Source: Nymphaea colorata
Taxonomy: Eukaryota; Streptophyta; Magnoliopsida; Nymphaeales; Nymphaeaceae
DNA: 64,000 nt
NCBI RefSeq assembly: GCF_008831285.2
Contig: NC_045139.1
Location: forward strand, 3,501,704 to 3,565,703
Direction: 5' to 3'
Shown: in pieces, positions 1 to 12,720 of the stretch
How the letters are laid out: the number at the start of each line of letters is the position of its first letter
Numbering within the stretch: position 1 is the first letter of the stretch
Notes under the pieces: model-generated
What the model was told of the DNA's origin: nothing
The model's database searches: none
Seen by the model: the letters and a program-made list of their open reading frames with translations, nothing else
Program-made: the position numbers and the translations under genes

Positions 1-373
1 AATCAAAATGTGAACATGACGGTTCATGCAGTTGAGCATCTAGTTGGAATGTCTGTCTGAATAACATTTATATATCTATTTTCAAACTTTTGTTTCATCT
101 TTATTTCCTTATTTTGGATATCACATGTTTTCCTTTATATTTTTCAAAACATGAGGTTTGTAAAATGTTAAAGATGAAATAGTTATCTCACATGATCAAG
201 TTGTGCTAGATAGATACTTCAGCAGATTCTGGAAAAAATGAAAAGGAACCATATGTGTGCTTCATGATTTTATCTCGAATTAGATCCTGTTGATCCATGA
301 TCTTATACTTTGTATTATGGAGACTTTACCATTTAATCTAAAAATCTTCTTATTGATCATTTTTTGTCTGCAG

Positions 374-1555
374 TTCAATTTCGGACAATCAAGTTGAGAC
401 AGGACTCATGTGGATTTGGCGCATTTTTTGCAGCCTTCAAAAATTCCAACTGTAAAGCAGTTGCAATCCATTCCTTGTCCCAGAGAATATTTTTAGTTTT
501 GGATTCAGCTGGCATTATCCACTTGTTGTGTCTTTCCCGTACCACTCAAGGCTCATCATCTGGACGAGCATCCGTTGCTTTGAGAAACATGTGCACAACT
601 CCTTTAAGTTGTCCTGTAAAAGTTCAGATGCTAGGAGTCATTCATGATGCACCAAGTAGATAGCTTTCTTTTACTTGTCTATTTATTTATTTCTCTTTTA
701 TTACAAGTTCCACAGATCCATCTTGACATTATCATAACTTGCAGAGACATCAACAATTTGGGTAGCAGACGGATTTCATTCAGTGTATCTGATGAACTTA
801 CCTGATATAAGTGTTCCTGCTGATAAGATTGAGAATGCACAATGGAGTGACAAATCATTGCATTTGTCAGGTTTGGACATTTCAGAACCTGGATCTTAAA
901 TTCATGCAAGTGTAGACTTAGATGTCATGATTAAACAGAATCTACTGTTTCTGATCAGTAATAGACATACCTGGTTAAACTGTTCATATTATTGGCATAT
1001 TAAAAGCATTTTACTAGCTTGCATAGAACTTCAGTCACATGCATACATAGGAGCAGGTATTACAAATTTAGATTACTCTATGTACATTGTTTATTTACTT
1101 GAACTGGATCTATGAATTCGATATAAACAGCTTCATTCTTTCTTATTATTGGACAATGGTTTGAATGAAAACACTGGCAAGATTTATGTAAAGCCAGAAA
1201 TATGTTCAAGCAGTTCTGTTAGAATATGGATCAATCAGACAAATTGTTTTGTTATTTGAGGTTCTAATATATAATTTTCTGCTTTCTTATTTGTTATAAA
1301 TGTTTGTCTTTATGCCAGCATGTCAAGCAATCTTCTCAAGTGAAAAGATCCAGGAAATTGTCCCCTTTGCTGGAAATTCATTATTTGTTCTTGGACAAGG
1401 TTTGTACTGAACTTATGGTGGAGAGCAGTTACCTCTGAGGAAGAATTTTATTTTTTCGTTTTATGACATATTGGTTACCTATTATCTTATGTTATTTGGT
1501 TGGTTGTTTTAAATCTGCAGAGCATATTTTTGCTTATTCTGTTCCTTGGAGCTGA
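374..1555 (+). CDS. 3' part of a WD40-like/beta-propeller protein gene (5' end outside window)
   Basis: Four terminal exons chain in one frame: 374-655, 745-870, 1319-1399 and 1521-1555, ending in TGA at 1553-1555. All junctions are GT-AG and the split codons join cleanly. The product contains strand-like stretches such as KAVAIHSLSQRIFLVLDSAG, TIWVADGFHSVYLMNLPDIS and NSLFVLGQG, and ends in HIFAYSVPWS. The alternation of short hydrophobic strands with turns, and recollection of plant transducin/WD40-superfamily proteins with a similar C-terminus, suggest the last blades of a beta-propeller. I cannot name the gene or its role. An upstream exon probably lies before the window. Bases 1-50 are open in one frame and followed by GT at 51, but their phase does not fit the exon at 374, so I left them out. 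Exon structure is fairly certain; the family call is tentative. Confidence 0.6.
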
Positions 1556-4500
1556 TGCACTTTAATTTGCCTGTGGTGGTAAGGTAAATTACGCTTCTGT
1601 AAGCTGGAAATGTTAATTCTGGTATCATTAATACGGCCTTGATTTCCTAGCTAATAGATGAAATTCTTTTACCACTACGCACAACTATTTGGTTCAAAAA
1701 TTTCTATTGGCAAGAAACAGTGTCATAATTAACATTTCTGTGATGAAAAATCTATAATTTCTCTTTCATTGTAAGGCACATTTCAGGAAATCTCTTGACA
1801 CCTTTTTCCTTTATGGAATCACTGACCTGTTGCTTAGGTATATAATCAAATATCTATTATGGTTGCTGTATTTGATGCATATTCTCAAAGTTGCCATAAA
1901 TGCTGTTTGAATGTTTTGTCTGCTACATGGTTCATTACTTGAGGAGTAGTAGTATTTGGTCGGTCCTGCAGTTAGCAGGAATGGCAAAAAAAGACAAATA
2001 AAATAAAAAGTCTTTTGTTATGCATTCGATTCATATGATTTTTTCTGCATTGGTTTGTCAAGGGATTGGTTCAGGGAACAAGTCCTGATCTGAACCTAAA
2101 GTCAATGGAAAAACTTACCTTGGTTGACATGATTTTTAAATATTTGACATGAAAGGTTGAATAGATCTTCTGGTAAAAATGATTACATGTCAATATCATG
2201 TAACTCATGTTAGAACTAGAAGTAATATTACTGTTGTTTGTTGTTCATCTGGGTTAAACGTTGTGTCTTTCAGTTATTGTGGTGAAATTTGTTACAATTG
2301 TTTAACGTGGTCACTTCTAAAATTGGTAAGGTGTTGATGTGTAGTCTGACTCAATCTAGCTTTGGGTGACAGTATACTATATCTTAAATGTGGACGAAGT
2401 ATTTATAATTCCACTCTTCTACTTGGTGATAATCATTAGGGCATTCTTGTTGCTTGTATTAAATTCCCAAGTCTTTTATCTAGTGCTTGTTCTTAAGAGA
2501 TCGAGTGATCAGTTCCCCAAGGGGATGAAGGATACTACTATAGAAGTTATGGATGCTGTAAAATGATTGATAGCTTAATACTTTTGCTGATTGATTTTTT
2601 TTTTTTTTGGAGCCATATTTTCATCATAGTGCAAAAACAACTCTGGTTCCCATGTTGATTTGCAGCAAAGTTTCAAGTGGAGCATTACATGAGACTATTT
2701 CAATTCCTAGCCAGTAGCCACTGTGTTGGCTTCAGTTCAAGATTAGGCGTGGCAGGGTGAGTGTTCCTTCTTTTGCTTTCCCTATGTTGCCATATATTGA
2801 CAGATTATTGTGTATTGAATTATTTCAGTTTGTTGCTGCAGCTGAGTTTAGTATTATTTGGTCAAGCATCGTATCTCTACAACTGCTATTTGAAGTCTGT
2901 ATGCTGCAAAATTGCAGCTTTAGACTTCAAGATTGTCATGGAACGTAGAAAAGGTAAATACTTAATTTTCTTTTTCTTTTTCTTTTTTATAAACAGACTT
3001 ATTATTAATCTATTGGTCAGATCCTAATTATCCTATATTCATGTGACTACTGGTAATTGATGTTGCTAGATATTTGCGTACACAGTCTATAGCAACCTTG
3101 GGTCTTGGCATAGCAATTCTTGACATCCAGATTCTATGAAAGGGAAAATGCTTGTGGACTTCACCATCGGATGATGCATTATGAGAAAATTGCATTTGTG
3201 GATTGGCTCGTGCTCCACACGGAAGTAGGATTTGGACTAGGGAGACCAATTCCATTGGTTGGTGCATAGAGGCAATCTGAAAATCTAGTTCCTGTGAGGG
3301 AGATCCGTATACTTTGTAGGCCTCTTCATACCTCCACAGATCTGATTTGTTTAGACAGAAGGAGTGCAAAGAGAATGAATAAAGACTGACCAAGTATTCC
3401 ACATTTGCAAACAGTAACTGTTGTGTATTTGTGCATTTTCATATCTCATTATCATAAAAATTTGTCTGTAACGCAGTAATATTTTTTTGTATCAATATAC
3501 CCTTTAGTGTTTCAGTTATTAACCTTGTGATTTGACGAAGTTGTGAAAGCCCATAAAAGCATCTTTAATTGAATAATGAATTGGTAGATCTCGTTAGCAG
3601 CTTGATTTACCTTATTATTTCAATGATTTGCTGATATTTGTTGTTAAAGCAGGATGGTGAGTGTCAAGAATTGCAACTTCTGTAGTTTCCAATTATTTTT
3701 CTGGTCATGCTTCTGAGAACAGTTCAATGATCCAAGTTAGTCTAGGTGCTCTTTTTCTATTTTAACTACATCTCTGCTCATAATGCCTCCTTATGTGCTG
3801 TGTTGCTAGATGATCTGCTATCTGGATATTTAGAGCTTGTGCTTGAACCACACCTAAGGACAACACAGCACAACCTTTTCGACTGGGTCTTCAAGCTTGA
3901 AGGCCCGATGCAGTGTATGGGATGACGGAACCCCTTCATTGGTTAGACATGCCAGGACCATTAAGTGCAATGCCCTAACATCTGGAAGCAGCAAACTGTA
4001 AGGAGTGGAGATACTGATCAACTGCCCGTCATTAAGAAGGTCAAATTTGGATGTCTTCATATCCAGCAGCTGTGGAGATCCACATGGTTGTGGATGGATA
4101 ATCCGAAATGAATGTGGATTGCACAGGATCCTTCAGAACAACTTTGTTTCGAAATTGAATAATACTGCTGTTTGGAATTTGAATATCTTACAAACAGGTC
4201 TCCTGTTTTTAGAGGGATATATATTAGGCTAGGATGTATGGAAGAAGAATTTGTGTCAACCAGTAGTCTTGCCTTCATCTTGTAAGTAGACACGGTCTTT
4301 TAAGTAAGCAGAATTTCTTTGTTGGCTCTACTAAACTAGTTTTATGCTTATTATGTTGTCATGCAACTGATTTGTTTTACGACTTATTTTTGTCCACATG
4401 GTTGTCTTTTACTAGAACCTTTTTGCTAAGCAAGTTTTAAAGATGGCAAAGCTCTCTTTATGATGAGTGTGGGTCTTGACCACAAGGTATTGTGGAAATA

Positions 4501-5284
4501 ATACTACGAGAAAACTGGGATAAGTGAATGTTGGGGTTGGCACTTGATGATGGGTCTTCATCTTGACACTTCACATACCTTCCCCGCCGTCGGTGCAATT
4601 GGATTTAAATTGCATAAGAAGAATAGCGTTACCTTGTGGTGAGGATAATAAAAAACAGGTGTTGAATATCTTTAGTACAACAATCTATACTATTCTAGCA
4701 CTTGAATTGGTCTATTGCATGCCTCGTCCAAGTAAGAGTTCCGGAATTTGGCTTTTAAATTCTGAAAGATAAAATTACATTTATTTTTGTCGAAAAAATT
4801 TGAGGAAAAATTAAATATGAACTACCTGAATTATAATTTCTGTCGACTGATCATGCCTCTTTGGAAGGCAGGAGGTCTACAATTCAGATAGTGGAATATG
4901 TTATGCACAGATTCATGCGGTCCGGAGGAATTATGAAATGAGCCGGCTAAGATTTATATTTTTTTTTTCAAAGGACGCATATATACAAATGCCCTTTAAT
5001 ATTATAAGTTCAGGTCGTTCTGGCTTTTGAGAAAGTCTGACCTTATTGATGCAGTCAAAATAAATAATTGAATCGGAATGAGCCTCTGAATTGCTAGAAT
5101 CTTTACCATACAATGTCTAAGAACGTCTAAAAATTTGAACTTCATGTAAATGCAGTTATTTCTATTTCTATGAGTGGAAAATCGAAACGAAACAATTTTC
5201 TTGAGGAACAACGTGCCTTAGTCCGAGATAGAATTCAGCACGATCCTGAACTGGACGTTAACAAGATTGAGCAAAGCCATGGCT
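1556..5284. other. Intergenic region with coding-like but unchained fragments
   Basis: After the stop of the first gene I find no gene that can be assembled. Between about 2690 and 4290 there are short + strand stretches that read like protein. Examples are about 2843-2953, next to a plausible GT donor at 2954, and about 3130-3290. They change frame or hit stops within tens of codons and match no family I recognise. They could be alternative 3' exons or untranslated sequence of the first gene, or an old pseudogene. The rest is AT-rich with short poly(T) and poly(A) runs and no clear repeat. Confidence 0.4.
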
Positions 5285-5795
5285 TTCTCCTAATGTATCC
5301 CATCACTGTCCAATGACGAGGTGTTCTCTCCTGACAACCGATTGATCAATTATGGTGTACCAGAACGTAAAGCAACAGTAAACGACAAGATTAAACAGCC
5401 CATTCTTGAGGAACACGTTCAGGATGTCGATCGATGGCTCTTCTCTTCAACGCCTCACTCTTAACTCTCAAAATCATGCCCCCCACCTTTCTCTTCTGCA
5501 GTTCCTCTCCCACTTCTAAATCGTTAATCACGCCAAAGAAAGCCTCCCGCGTTCACTTGGGCAGGCTGGTCTCCATTTCAGACTTCCAGTTTCTGATGAC
5601 CATAAAGCAGAAGCAGTTGTCTTGTAGACGAGCTCCTGCAGCGAGATGAGCCGGTGTCCGGGATCGATGAAACTGACCTATTTGTAGGTGGGTTTCTTCA
5701 TTTTCTCGCGGAGAACTATCGCTGTTCATGCTTTTATTTAAGGAAAATTGGAGCGGGAGAATGGCATAGTTGGTTGTTGAGTGTAGATCTGAAAT
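5285..5795 (+). pseudogene. Broken tandem copy of the promoter, exon 1 and start of exon 2 of the downstream metallo-hydrolase gene
   Basis: This segment aligns with about 6230-6800, roughly 1 kb downstream. The upstream part shares GACGAGGTGTTCTCTCCTGA (5318) with the related stretch at 6248. The exon-1 part begins with ATGGC at 5434 and shares the end GATGAAACTGACCTATTTG. The exon-2 start shares GGAAAATTGGAGC followed by a related TAGTTGGTTG. The copy cannot make the protein. Its frame closes at 5647-5649, the GAG that ends exon 1 has become TAG, and the acceptor AG before exon 2 has become GG. It is therefore a partial tandem duplication that stopped being coding. It may still matter as a duplicated promoter or upstream transcript. 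Confidence 0.75.
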
Positions 5796-6421
5796 ACTTG
5801 AGATTGTGCACATGAAATACTCGAGATGTCCGATAGATTCGCTTATGACTTTAACCACCTCTCTATTCGTTAATCATACTTTTATGGCGTAAATGAGAAA
5901 ATTGATTATAACAAAAAATTTGATAGGGCCTCGCTTGAGATTCGATGATTTCAAGGTGCAAGGTTTATATATATGCTCTGAATCCTTTTCAAATGAAAGA
6001 TTTTAGATCTATAACAAAGATCGGACTCAGATCTAAGGCTTGACATAATGAAACACCCCTTACATGAATGTTTAATCGTTAGACTTCATTTAAGTTGCAA
6101 AGTGAATCTGGCCGACGAGCGCTGCCCATCCACTTGATTGAAGCCAAAACTTCGAGGGTCAATGGGGTGGATCTCAGTTCGGATCAGTTACGCTCAAGTC
6201 GAATGCACCCAATTGCATGGAGACCACGAATCGTTGTTGCCATGGCTGTCGAGGTGTTCTCCTTCTGACCACCGATCGATCTGGACGAATTCGAACAACG
6301 TATGAGGAGAGAGCAACAGTAACCTATTTACGGGAAACACATATCGAGTTTGGATTTCGACTCTGCAAAAAGAATCCAATGACTGCGGGAACTAGAGAAC
6401 CCAAGTAACTAGCAACAAGTG

Positions 6422-9400
6422 ATGGCGATGGCATTTCTCTGCCACTCCGCACTCTCAGCCCCCAAAATCAGGAAGACTACCTTCCTTTTCCCCAGTTCAT
6501 CTTCCACTTCTCAGTCTAGAGGCTCTGTTCCATGGCAAAGAAAGCCACCCATCTTCAGCTCATGCACATCGGTGCGTTTTTCAGTTTCTGGTGGTCGGAA
6601 GCCAGAGGCGGTTGTCACGGAGACGAGCTCCTCCGGCGAGACTAACCGAAGTTCGGGGTCGATGAAACTGACCTATTTGGAGGTATGTTTTTTTGTATTC
6701 TTGACCTTATCTGACAGTTATGGTAATTCACTCACTGTTTATTTGGGGAAAATTGGAGCAGGGGAATAGTTGGTTGCTGGTTGTGGATGGCCTCAACATT
6801 CTTGTGGATCCAATCTTGGTTGGCAACTTGGATTTTGGGGTTCCTTTGTTATACGACGGTGCCAAAAAAGTTGTGAAGAATTTTCAGGTACTTGATCTTC
6901 TCGCCCGTTTGGAATTTGCTCCAGAGTGTCTATACTTTTAAATTTAGTTAATGGGCTATCCTTTATATTTCCTGATGTTATAGTAGTTCGAGAGAATTAA
7001 CTGATCTTGTGAAAATGATTGAGGCACTACTGTTTTTCTGCTGATCTATTAGCTGGCTAGTAGTACCTATCTGAATAGTGAAATTGGATTAGTAGTTAAC
7101 GGATGGCGTACTCAATCAATGGCTAACTTTGGGGGAGATATGCACTCCATTGATGTCTTCTTCATATCGAACTTGGTTTGTTCCCGTAAGATGGATTATC
7201 TTAACTTCAGTAAGGTAACATTTTAGAGAAATCCAGATAAAGAATTACATGGTTCTTTCTGTGTATTGTGGATTGCCTTGCAAGTGCATTTCACATAACT
7301 CAATAACCTATCATGGATTTTTGTAAGATGCCAAACTTCCATATAAGTTGAAGGAGACACGGGATCAGATGTACATAATACTAGAATAACACCAAGAATC
7401 TGTCAGTACACGATGCCAACAAATCTTTGCCTATCCCCGATGTTTTGATAGGCTCCTGATATTCTGTTGAACTAAAACTGAGAGATTAGTGTATCATACC
7501 AGTCATCATCTCATGTTTGGTACCAGAATCAATTGTGCTTCTCTGTGAAGTGTGAAAGTTGACAAGCATGTTTTTTAATTGTTTTGTTGATTGTGGCAGC
7601 TGAACAGTCTATCAGATACCGATTGCCTGCTAATCACTCAAAGCCTTGATGATCACTGCCATGTGCGGACTCTGAAGCCACTATCAAGAATGCTTCCTGA
7701 TTTAAAAGTTGTATCAACCCCCAATGCAGAGCCAATCCTCAGTGAGTTGTTCAAAAATGTAAGTGAAATTTGATGTTTCGTATCTCACATCAAGAAAATA
7801 GTTTGGCAGTAATTTATAGAAAATTTAGTGTCATTCTTCCAAAATCATTCTTTCAGGAAGCTGCTTCAAGTAATTATGTACAAATTAGATATTTAGATGT
7901 GTAAGTTTTGGATATTAAATGGTTTATGAGCAAGTTGGTTGCAGAGCTCCAGTGAACATCATATTATTCTCTGAATCACCATGTTCAGTTCTTTCACCAT
8001 CGTAATTTGTTTGACATTCTAAGATTTTGTCAAAACAGCACTATTAAATGGATGGACTTGTACTACCTGCACATAACAAAGCTGTAGCTGCTGTTCTTGA
8101 TCGACCTACTGGAATTTGCTCTAGCATAATGATGAAGACCCATTATCTAATTTCTGTTGAACTTTGTGACTCGTGTGTGCAAGCAATATAGATAAGAATG
8201 AGATTGTTGACATTACACCGTTCAAACGGATGACTTTTAACACTTTTGTAATAACTCATTCTGATGCTTTTCCTCATTCGTCAATGTCATTTGCATTTTG
8301 CTTGGTGAACTGTTTAATAGGAACAAAGATGAACATTTATGACGATGGAATCATTGGTAAGCTTGTGCTGTCAACGCTCAATCTTATAAATCAATTTGTT
8401 AGTCCACTTGAATGTTTTGATAATTCTTTTAGAGATCCAGTTCCAAAAACAGGTCCCAGATATTAAAATGTTTATGTAATTCTAAATTGTTTTTTGAAGA
8501 TATGCAGGTCACGTATTTGGAGCCAGGAGAAAGTTCTGAAATAGAAGGGAAGAATGGATCCAAAGTCACTGTTCGTGCTTCTGCAGGACCTATACTTGGT
8601 CCTCCGTGGCAGCGTCCAGAGAATGGGTAAACTTGCATTTTTGAAAGAGACTGATGGCCTATTTAGCTGATGCTAAAACCATGTTATATAGTTGGTCTTG
8701 GTGGCAGAATAAATTCTGTCAAACTAGTTCTCTTGTTAAGACCAAATAGTTGACATGGTTTTACAATTATTTAGATGAGTAGCCGTATGTCATTTTTTTC
8801 CTTGCTTGATATATGCATCCTTGTTAGTCCTTATTCTTCATCTTAATGATGGTTTTAAAATGCTTTCAGGTACTTTATTGTTTCCCAAGAAAAACAATTA
8901 AGCATTTACGTTGAGCCACATTGTGTATACGATGAGTCATCCTTGCAAAATAATAAGGCTGACATAGTTATCACACCAGTTAAAAAGCAACTACTTCCTG
9001 CATTCACTCTGGTTTCAGGACAAGAGGATGCTGTCAAGCTAGCATGCTTACTTGGTGCCAGGTACTATCTGTTCTTTACAATAAGGAAACTTCAATGCAG
9101 ATTTACTTTTGTGATTTGATTATGACCCATACCATATTGCCTTCCAGATTCGTTGTGCCAATGAATAATGGAGATCTTGAGGCCAAAGGCATTCTTTCTA
9201 CAATCTTGCGATCTGAAGGGACAGTCGACTCGTTTAAGGTGAGATTTATGTCTGCTGAAAGGAGTATTGAACGTATGTTGAAACATTTTTGCACAAGATG
9301 CATCAAAGTAGCATCTTGGAGATTTTTTGTCATCTTTGTATCAGTCCCTAGTGTAGCTGTTGGCAATTTTTGGGGGAGGTTTTTGGAAAAAAAAAATCAT

Positions 9401-10165
9401 TTTCCAAAAAGTGGCTTCACAAGAAATTTGGAGATTTAAAAAAATATAATAAAGATTACAGATTAAATGAATATTCAGAACAAAACGAAATTGGAAAAAC
9501 TAACACACAGGCATCAAATTTGACAAAGCATCTTTCTTCTCTTTTCCTTGTCTTCAAGTCCAGTGAATAATTTAGCACTTCTTGGTGTGCCTTCATGGCA
9601 GAATCTGATAGGGATTTAATTGATCTTAGATTGTGTATCGAAGAAAATGGGAAGTCCATTACACTATGCTGATCTTTGTCGCTGTTAATGTGCTTGTGTC
9701 AGTGAACTGCAACTATTATTATTGCCTGAATATATTACCATAAGCTTATATTGAAATGAGAACTGTTGGTTACTCTGAATTACCAAATTAAGCTATATAA
9801 AAGAGACTCATATGACTGAAGGTACGGGCGCTGATATCTTCATTAAGTTTCGAACATTGTTTCTACATGGAGGCACATCGAATGGGAGTTTAACTGGAGC
9901 ATTCCTGTGACATAGAGATTAAGCCTATTAATGGATGTTTGATGGATATTATAGCATTGCAATCATGAGGGAATGATAATTGTACTTGAGATATGTCTTC
10001 TTAGGCCATCTCAATAATGTTCATGTCACTTAACATCTTGTTTCCATTTTCATTTTAATATGAAAACCCGCTGGTTGTCAACAGGAACTTTTATCAAGAG
10101 AGCTGCCTGGTGCTCAGGTACTTGAACCAACACCAGGTGTTCCATTGGAGATACCACCGCTATGA
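6422..10165 (+). CDS. Plastid-type metallo-beta-lactamase-fold (UlaG-like) hydrolase, At1g29700-like
   Basis: Seven exons join in frame: 6422-6682, 6762-6887, 7600-7758, 8508-8626, 8870-9061, 9148-9238 and 10085-10165 (TGA), giving 342 aa. The product closely resembles the Arabidopsis At1g29700 family (metallo-hydrolase/oxidoreductase superfamily) as I remember it. Residues 1 to about 78 are Ser/Thr/Arg-rich with few acidic residues, typical of a chloroplast transit peptide. The conserved domain starts at MKLTYLEGNSWLLVVDGLNI. It continues through LLITQSLDDHCH (about 139-150), GPILGPPWQRPENGY, YVEPHC, ADIVITPVKKQLLP and a C-terminal ELLSRELPGAQVLEP. Where classical members carry HxHxDH, this protein has Q-S-L-D-D-H, keeping only the last Asp-His pair, so metal binding is uncertain. 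Substrate unknown. The start at 6422 is followed in frame by a second ATG at 6428. A partial tandem copy lies upstream. Confidence 0.9.
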
Positions 10166-10434
10166 TCGACTTGTCCAGTACAGTAATTTGATTTGCTCCA
10201 CATATTTGAAAAAGTGGGTGTCATCCACTATTTGCGTCTGACCTGTAGAAAAAAAAGAAAAAACGAAAATCTTGTTTATTACCTGCATTCTGGACCTACA
10301 TCTGAGGATCTCCTCTTTCCGTTGTTGCCTTGCACAGGACCAACTCCATTTCAGCACTGTGCCTAGTGGCACAGCATGATAAGGGTGTTCATCAGCAAGT
10401 TGGGCCAGCTTTAGGTCCACTTGAGCCTTAAGGG

Positions 10435-10655
10435 GTTGTTTGGCAACTGTTACTGTTCTATGTATTTACTTCAAAAATTGGGGCAGATACATGGAATCAT
10501 AACTAACATCCTGTTATTGTTGCTGAACAGCTATTAAGAGGCTGTTCCATAAATATGTCTTAAAAATTGGGATAGATTCATAAAACAGTTTTTTGGGTGT
10601 TCCATGAATATGTATCAATCTTTTGGGCAGATTCATACAACAGTTGCAAACTGTT
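10435..10655. repeat. Short degenerate direct repeats
   Basis: A unit of about 45-50 bp containing GTTC(C/T)AT...ATGTAT/ATGTCTT, AAAAATTGGG and (G/C)AGATTCATA or CAGATACAT recurs at about 10456, 10543 and 10599. It lies just 3' of the metallo-hydrolase gene. No coding potential; possibly a decayed element. Confidence 0.45.
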
Positions 10656-12374
10656 CTCGTTCTCATTGACTAAAGGACCCACCTACTGGCCCTCCCTGGA
10701 TCTGCCTCTATATCATATGCACGCTTTAGACGATCTTATAGGAGTGTAAATGATCTGAGCTTGCCTGGTTCGAGCTCAACTTCTCAAGAACAAGGAATCT
10801 GTTTTTTTTTTTTTTTTTTCAACTAGAAAGAATGTTTTTTAAATAAGGGAGCCGAGCAGCTCGAAATCCTGTGCATCCCCAGTGATGAAATTACACATGG
10901 AGGGCCAATTTGTTAATGAACATGGCCATTTTGTTTATCCTTTATAGAGATCGATTTAATAGTTCAACAATTCCCTTTTCTTGATGCAAATGGGAAAGAC
11001 ATATCAGAAATTATAAAGCGTCTCTCAAGCGTGTCAGAAATTATATAGGAGGCATAACCAGGCTACATAATGGGCGAGGTATGCTACAGCCTTATGTTGC
11101 ATGGTGAGCTCGAGAATGGGTCCTAGTGAAAAAAGACGCAGATGGAGCCGCTGCCATGCAAGATGCAGTCATGCTTCTTTTCGCTTTATCTGCCATTAGA
11201 AGGAAATCATCCAACTGCACTATGCTTTGTACATTTGAAGTTGATGAATGTGTTTATGATATTTTATTGAGTAAAAAACATGGGTGGGATCACTTATTTT
11301 GGACATTAATTTATACATGGTCCCTTCATGAATAAAAAACAGAAACTCAGATTTTATGAGAACTTAGATGGTAAAAACCCAAAGCCTTTTAAATAAAATA
11401 ATTTTGGTATGCTTTTCAATATAGAGATGGAGTTTGAACTTGCGAATTGCGTCTGAAATTTTCAGACTCCACCCCTCCTATCAAGTAAGGTGTTCGAATG
11501 ACAGTCGAAAGAAGAAAAACAAAAAGGAAGAAGCAAAGAAAGGGGTCGGCCACCGGAAAAGACGACATCCCACTTACCATTCCCCATTGAAGACAGTACA
11601 AGTGTTAGCTTTCCTCCATCCCAATTGGCGGGGGAAGCCAACCATCATGAATCTCTATCTGAAAACTATATGGTTATGACTAGGACTTCTCATCTCGTAA
11701 AACTTCATTTTTATTCTCTCTCACTTTAGAACTGACTTAGGCCTTCTTCAAATGTCAGTTACTTCCTGATGATCGACTTGGCGATTCTCATGTTTGGAAC
11801 CACATCGAAGTCTAAATCATCCTTTAACTTCGACACTTGGAGTGTTATTTTAGAAAGACAATGGATCATCATATGCCATTTGTTCTACGAAAGCATCTCA
11901 ACAAGGAATATGGTGAGGACGCGTTTCTCTGTTTCTTGTTTCATTTTCTTCCTTTCATGACGAGGAACTCCCACTGGGGACTGTAAAGCTCTTCGAATAT
12001 TTGACCTGTGAAAATGAAATGGGAATTCGTTATAAAAGTGGGTGACAAAGTGTAACAAAGTATACAAAAGGCCAAGTTCAAGAAAAAAACATGCAAAAAG
12101 AAGAGGTGAGAAAATGAGAGAGAAGAGGGAAAGCTAACCTGCATCAGGAAATAAACGACCACCAATCCGAAGGGCAAGGTGAACATTGCTTCGCCACAAT
12201 GTAGCTAGATGATAGAAAGTGGCACGACTCATCTCTTAAACCCTGTTTACTTCCTCTTTCCTAATCTGTCATCAGCAACCAATCAAACAAGAACACCAAG
12301 GGACCACTGTCCAAGGATGTGAATTGCTTATATTTATACTGGTTGTATTCTTAACCATATCTCTTTTTCTATAT

Positions 12375-12720
12375 CTTCACATATTGGATCCGAATTCAAA
12401 TTCAAATATTAGTGAAGAAAAGTCGTATCTGAATTCAATTTTTAAAGTCGCATCCAAATCCAGATCCGAATTTTAAATCAAATTTGTCAAGGAACCAACT
12501 GTCAAAATATAAGGATATCAAATATAGGATGCTTATTCAAAACTAAATCCCAATCCCATCAGATGTTTATATAAATTCAAATCTGAATTAGATCGAATGT
12601 GAGTTTGTATATTTTGAATCCGATCTACTTTCTTAATCGTATCTTAATTTTTTCATATTCAACTTTTTCAAGACAAATTAGTTTGACATGGGGTCCAAAC
12701 CGGATTTATTGACATCCCAG
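12375..12720. repeat. Degenerate (CCGAATTCAAAT)-type array ending in TTGACATCC-like sequence
   Basis: The stretch consists of diverged repeats of GAATTCAAAT, ATCCGAAT and ATCTGAATT. It ends in CCGGATTTATTGACATCCC, the same kind of end seen in the stronger array at about 22700-23135. The two are probably copies of one repeat family. Confidence 0.5.

Noticed and set aside
1-50. Additional exon of the first gene at the window edge
   Set aside because: One frame is open and a GT follows at 51, but the phase does not match the exon at 374.
3028-3402. 124-codon open frame on the - strand
   Set aside because: No recognisable domain and no splice partners; the opposite strand reads at least as protein-like.
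6217-6408. 63-codon open frame just upstream of the metallo-hydrolase start, possible uORF
   Set aside because: The transcription start is unknown, the peptide has no recognisable features, and the duplicated upstream copy does not preserve it.
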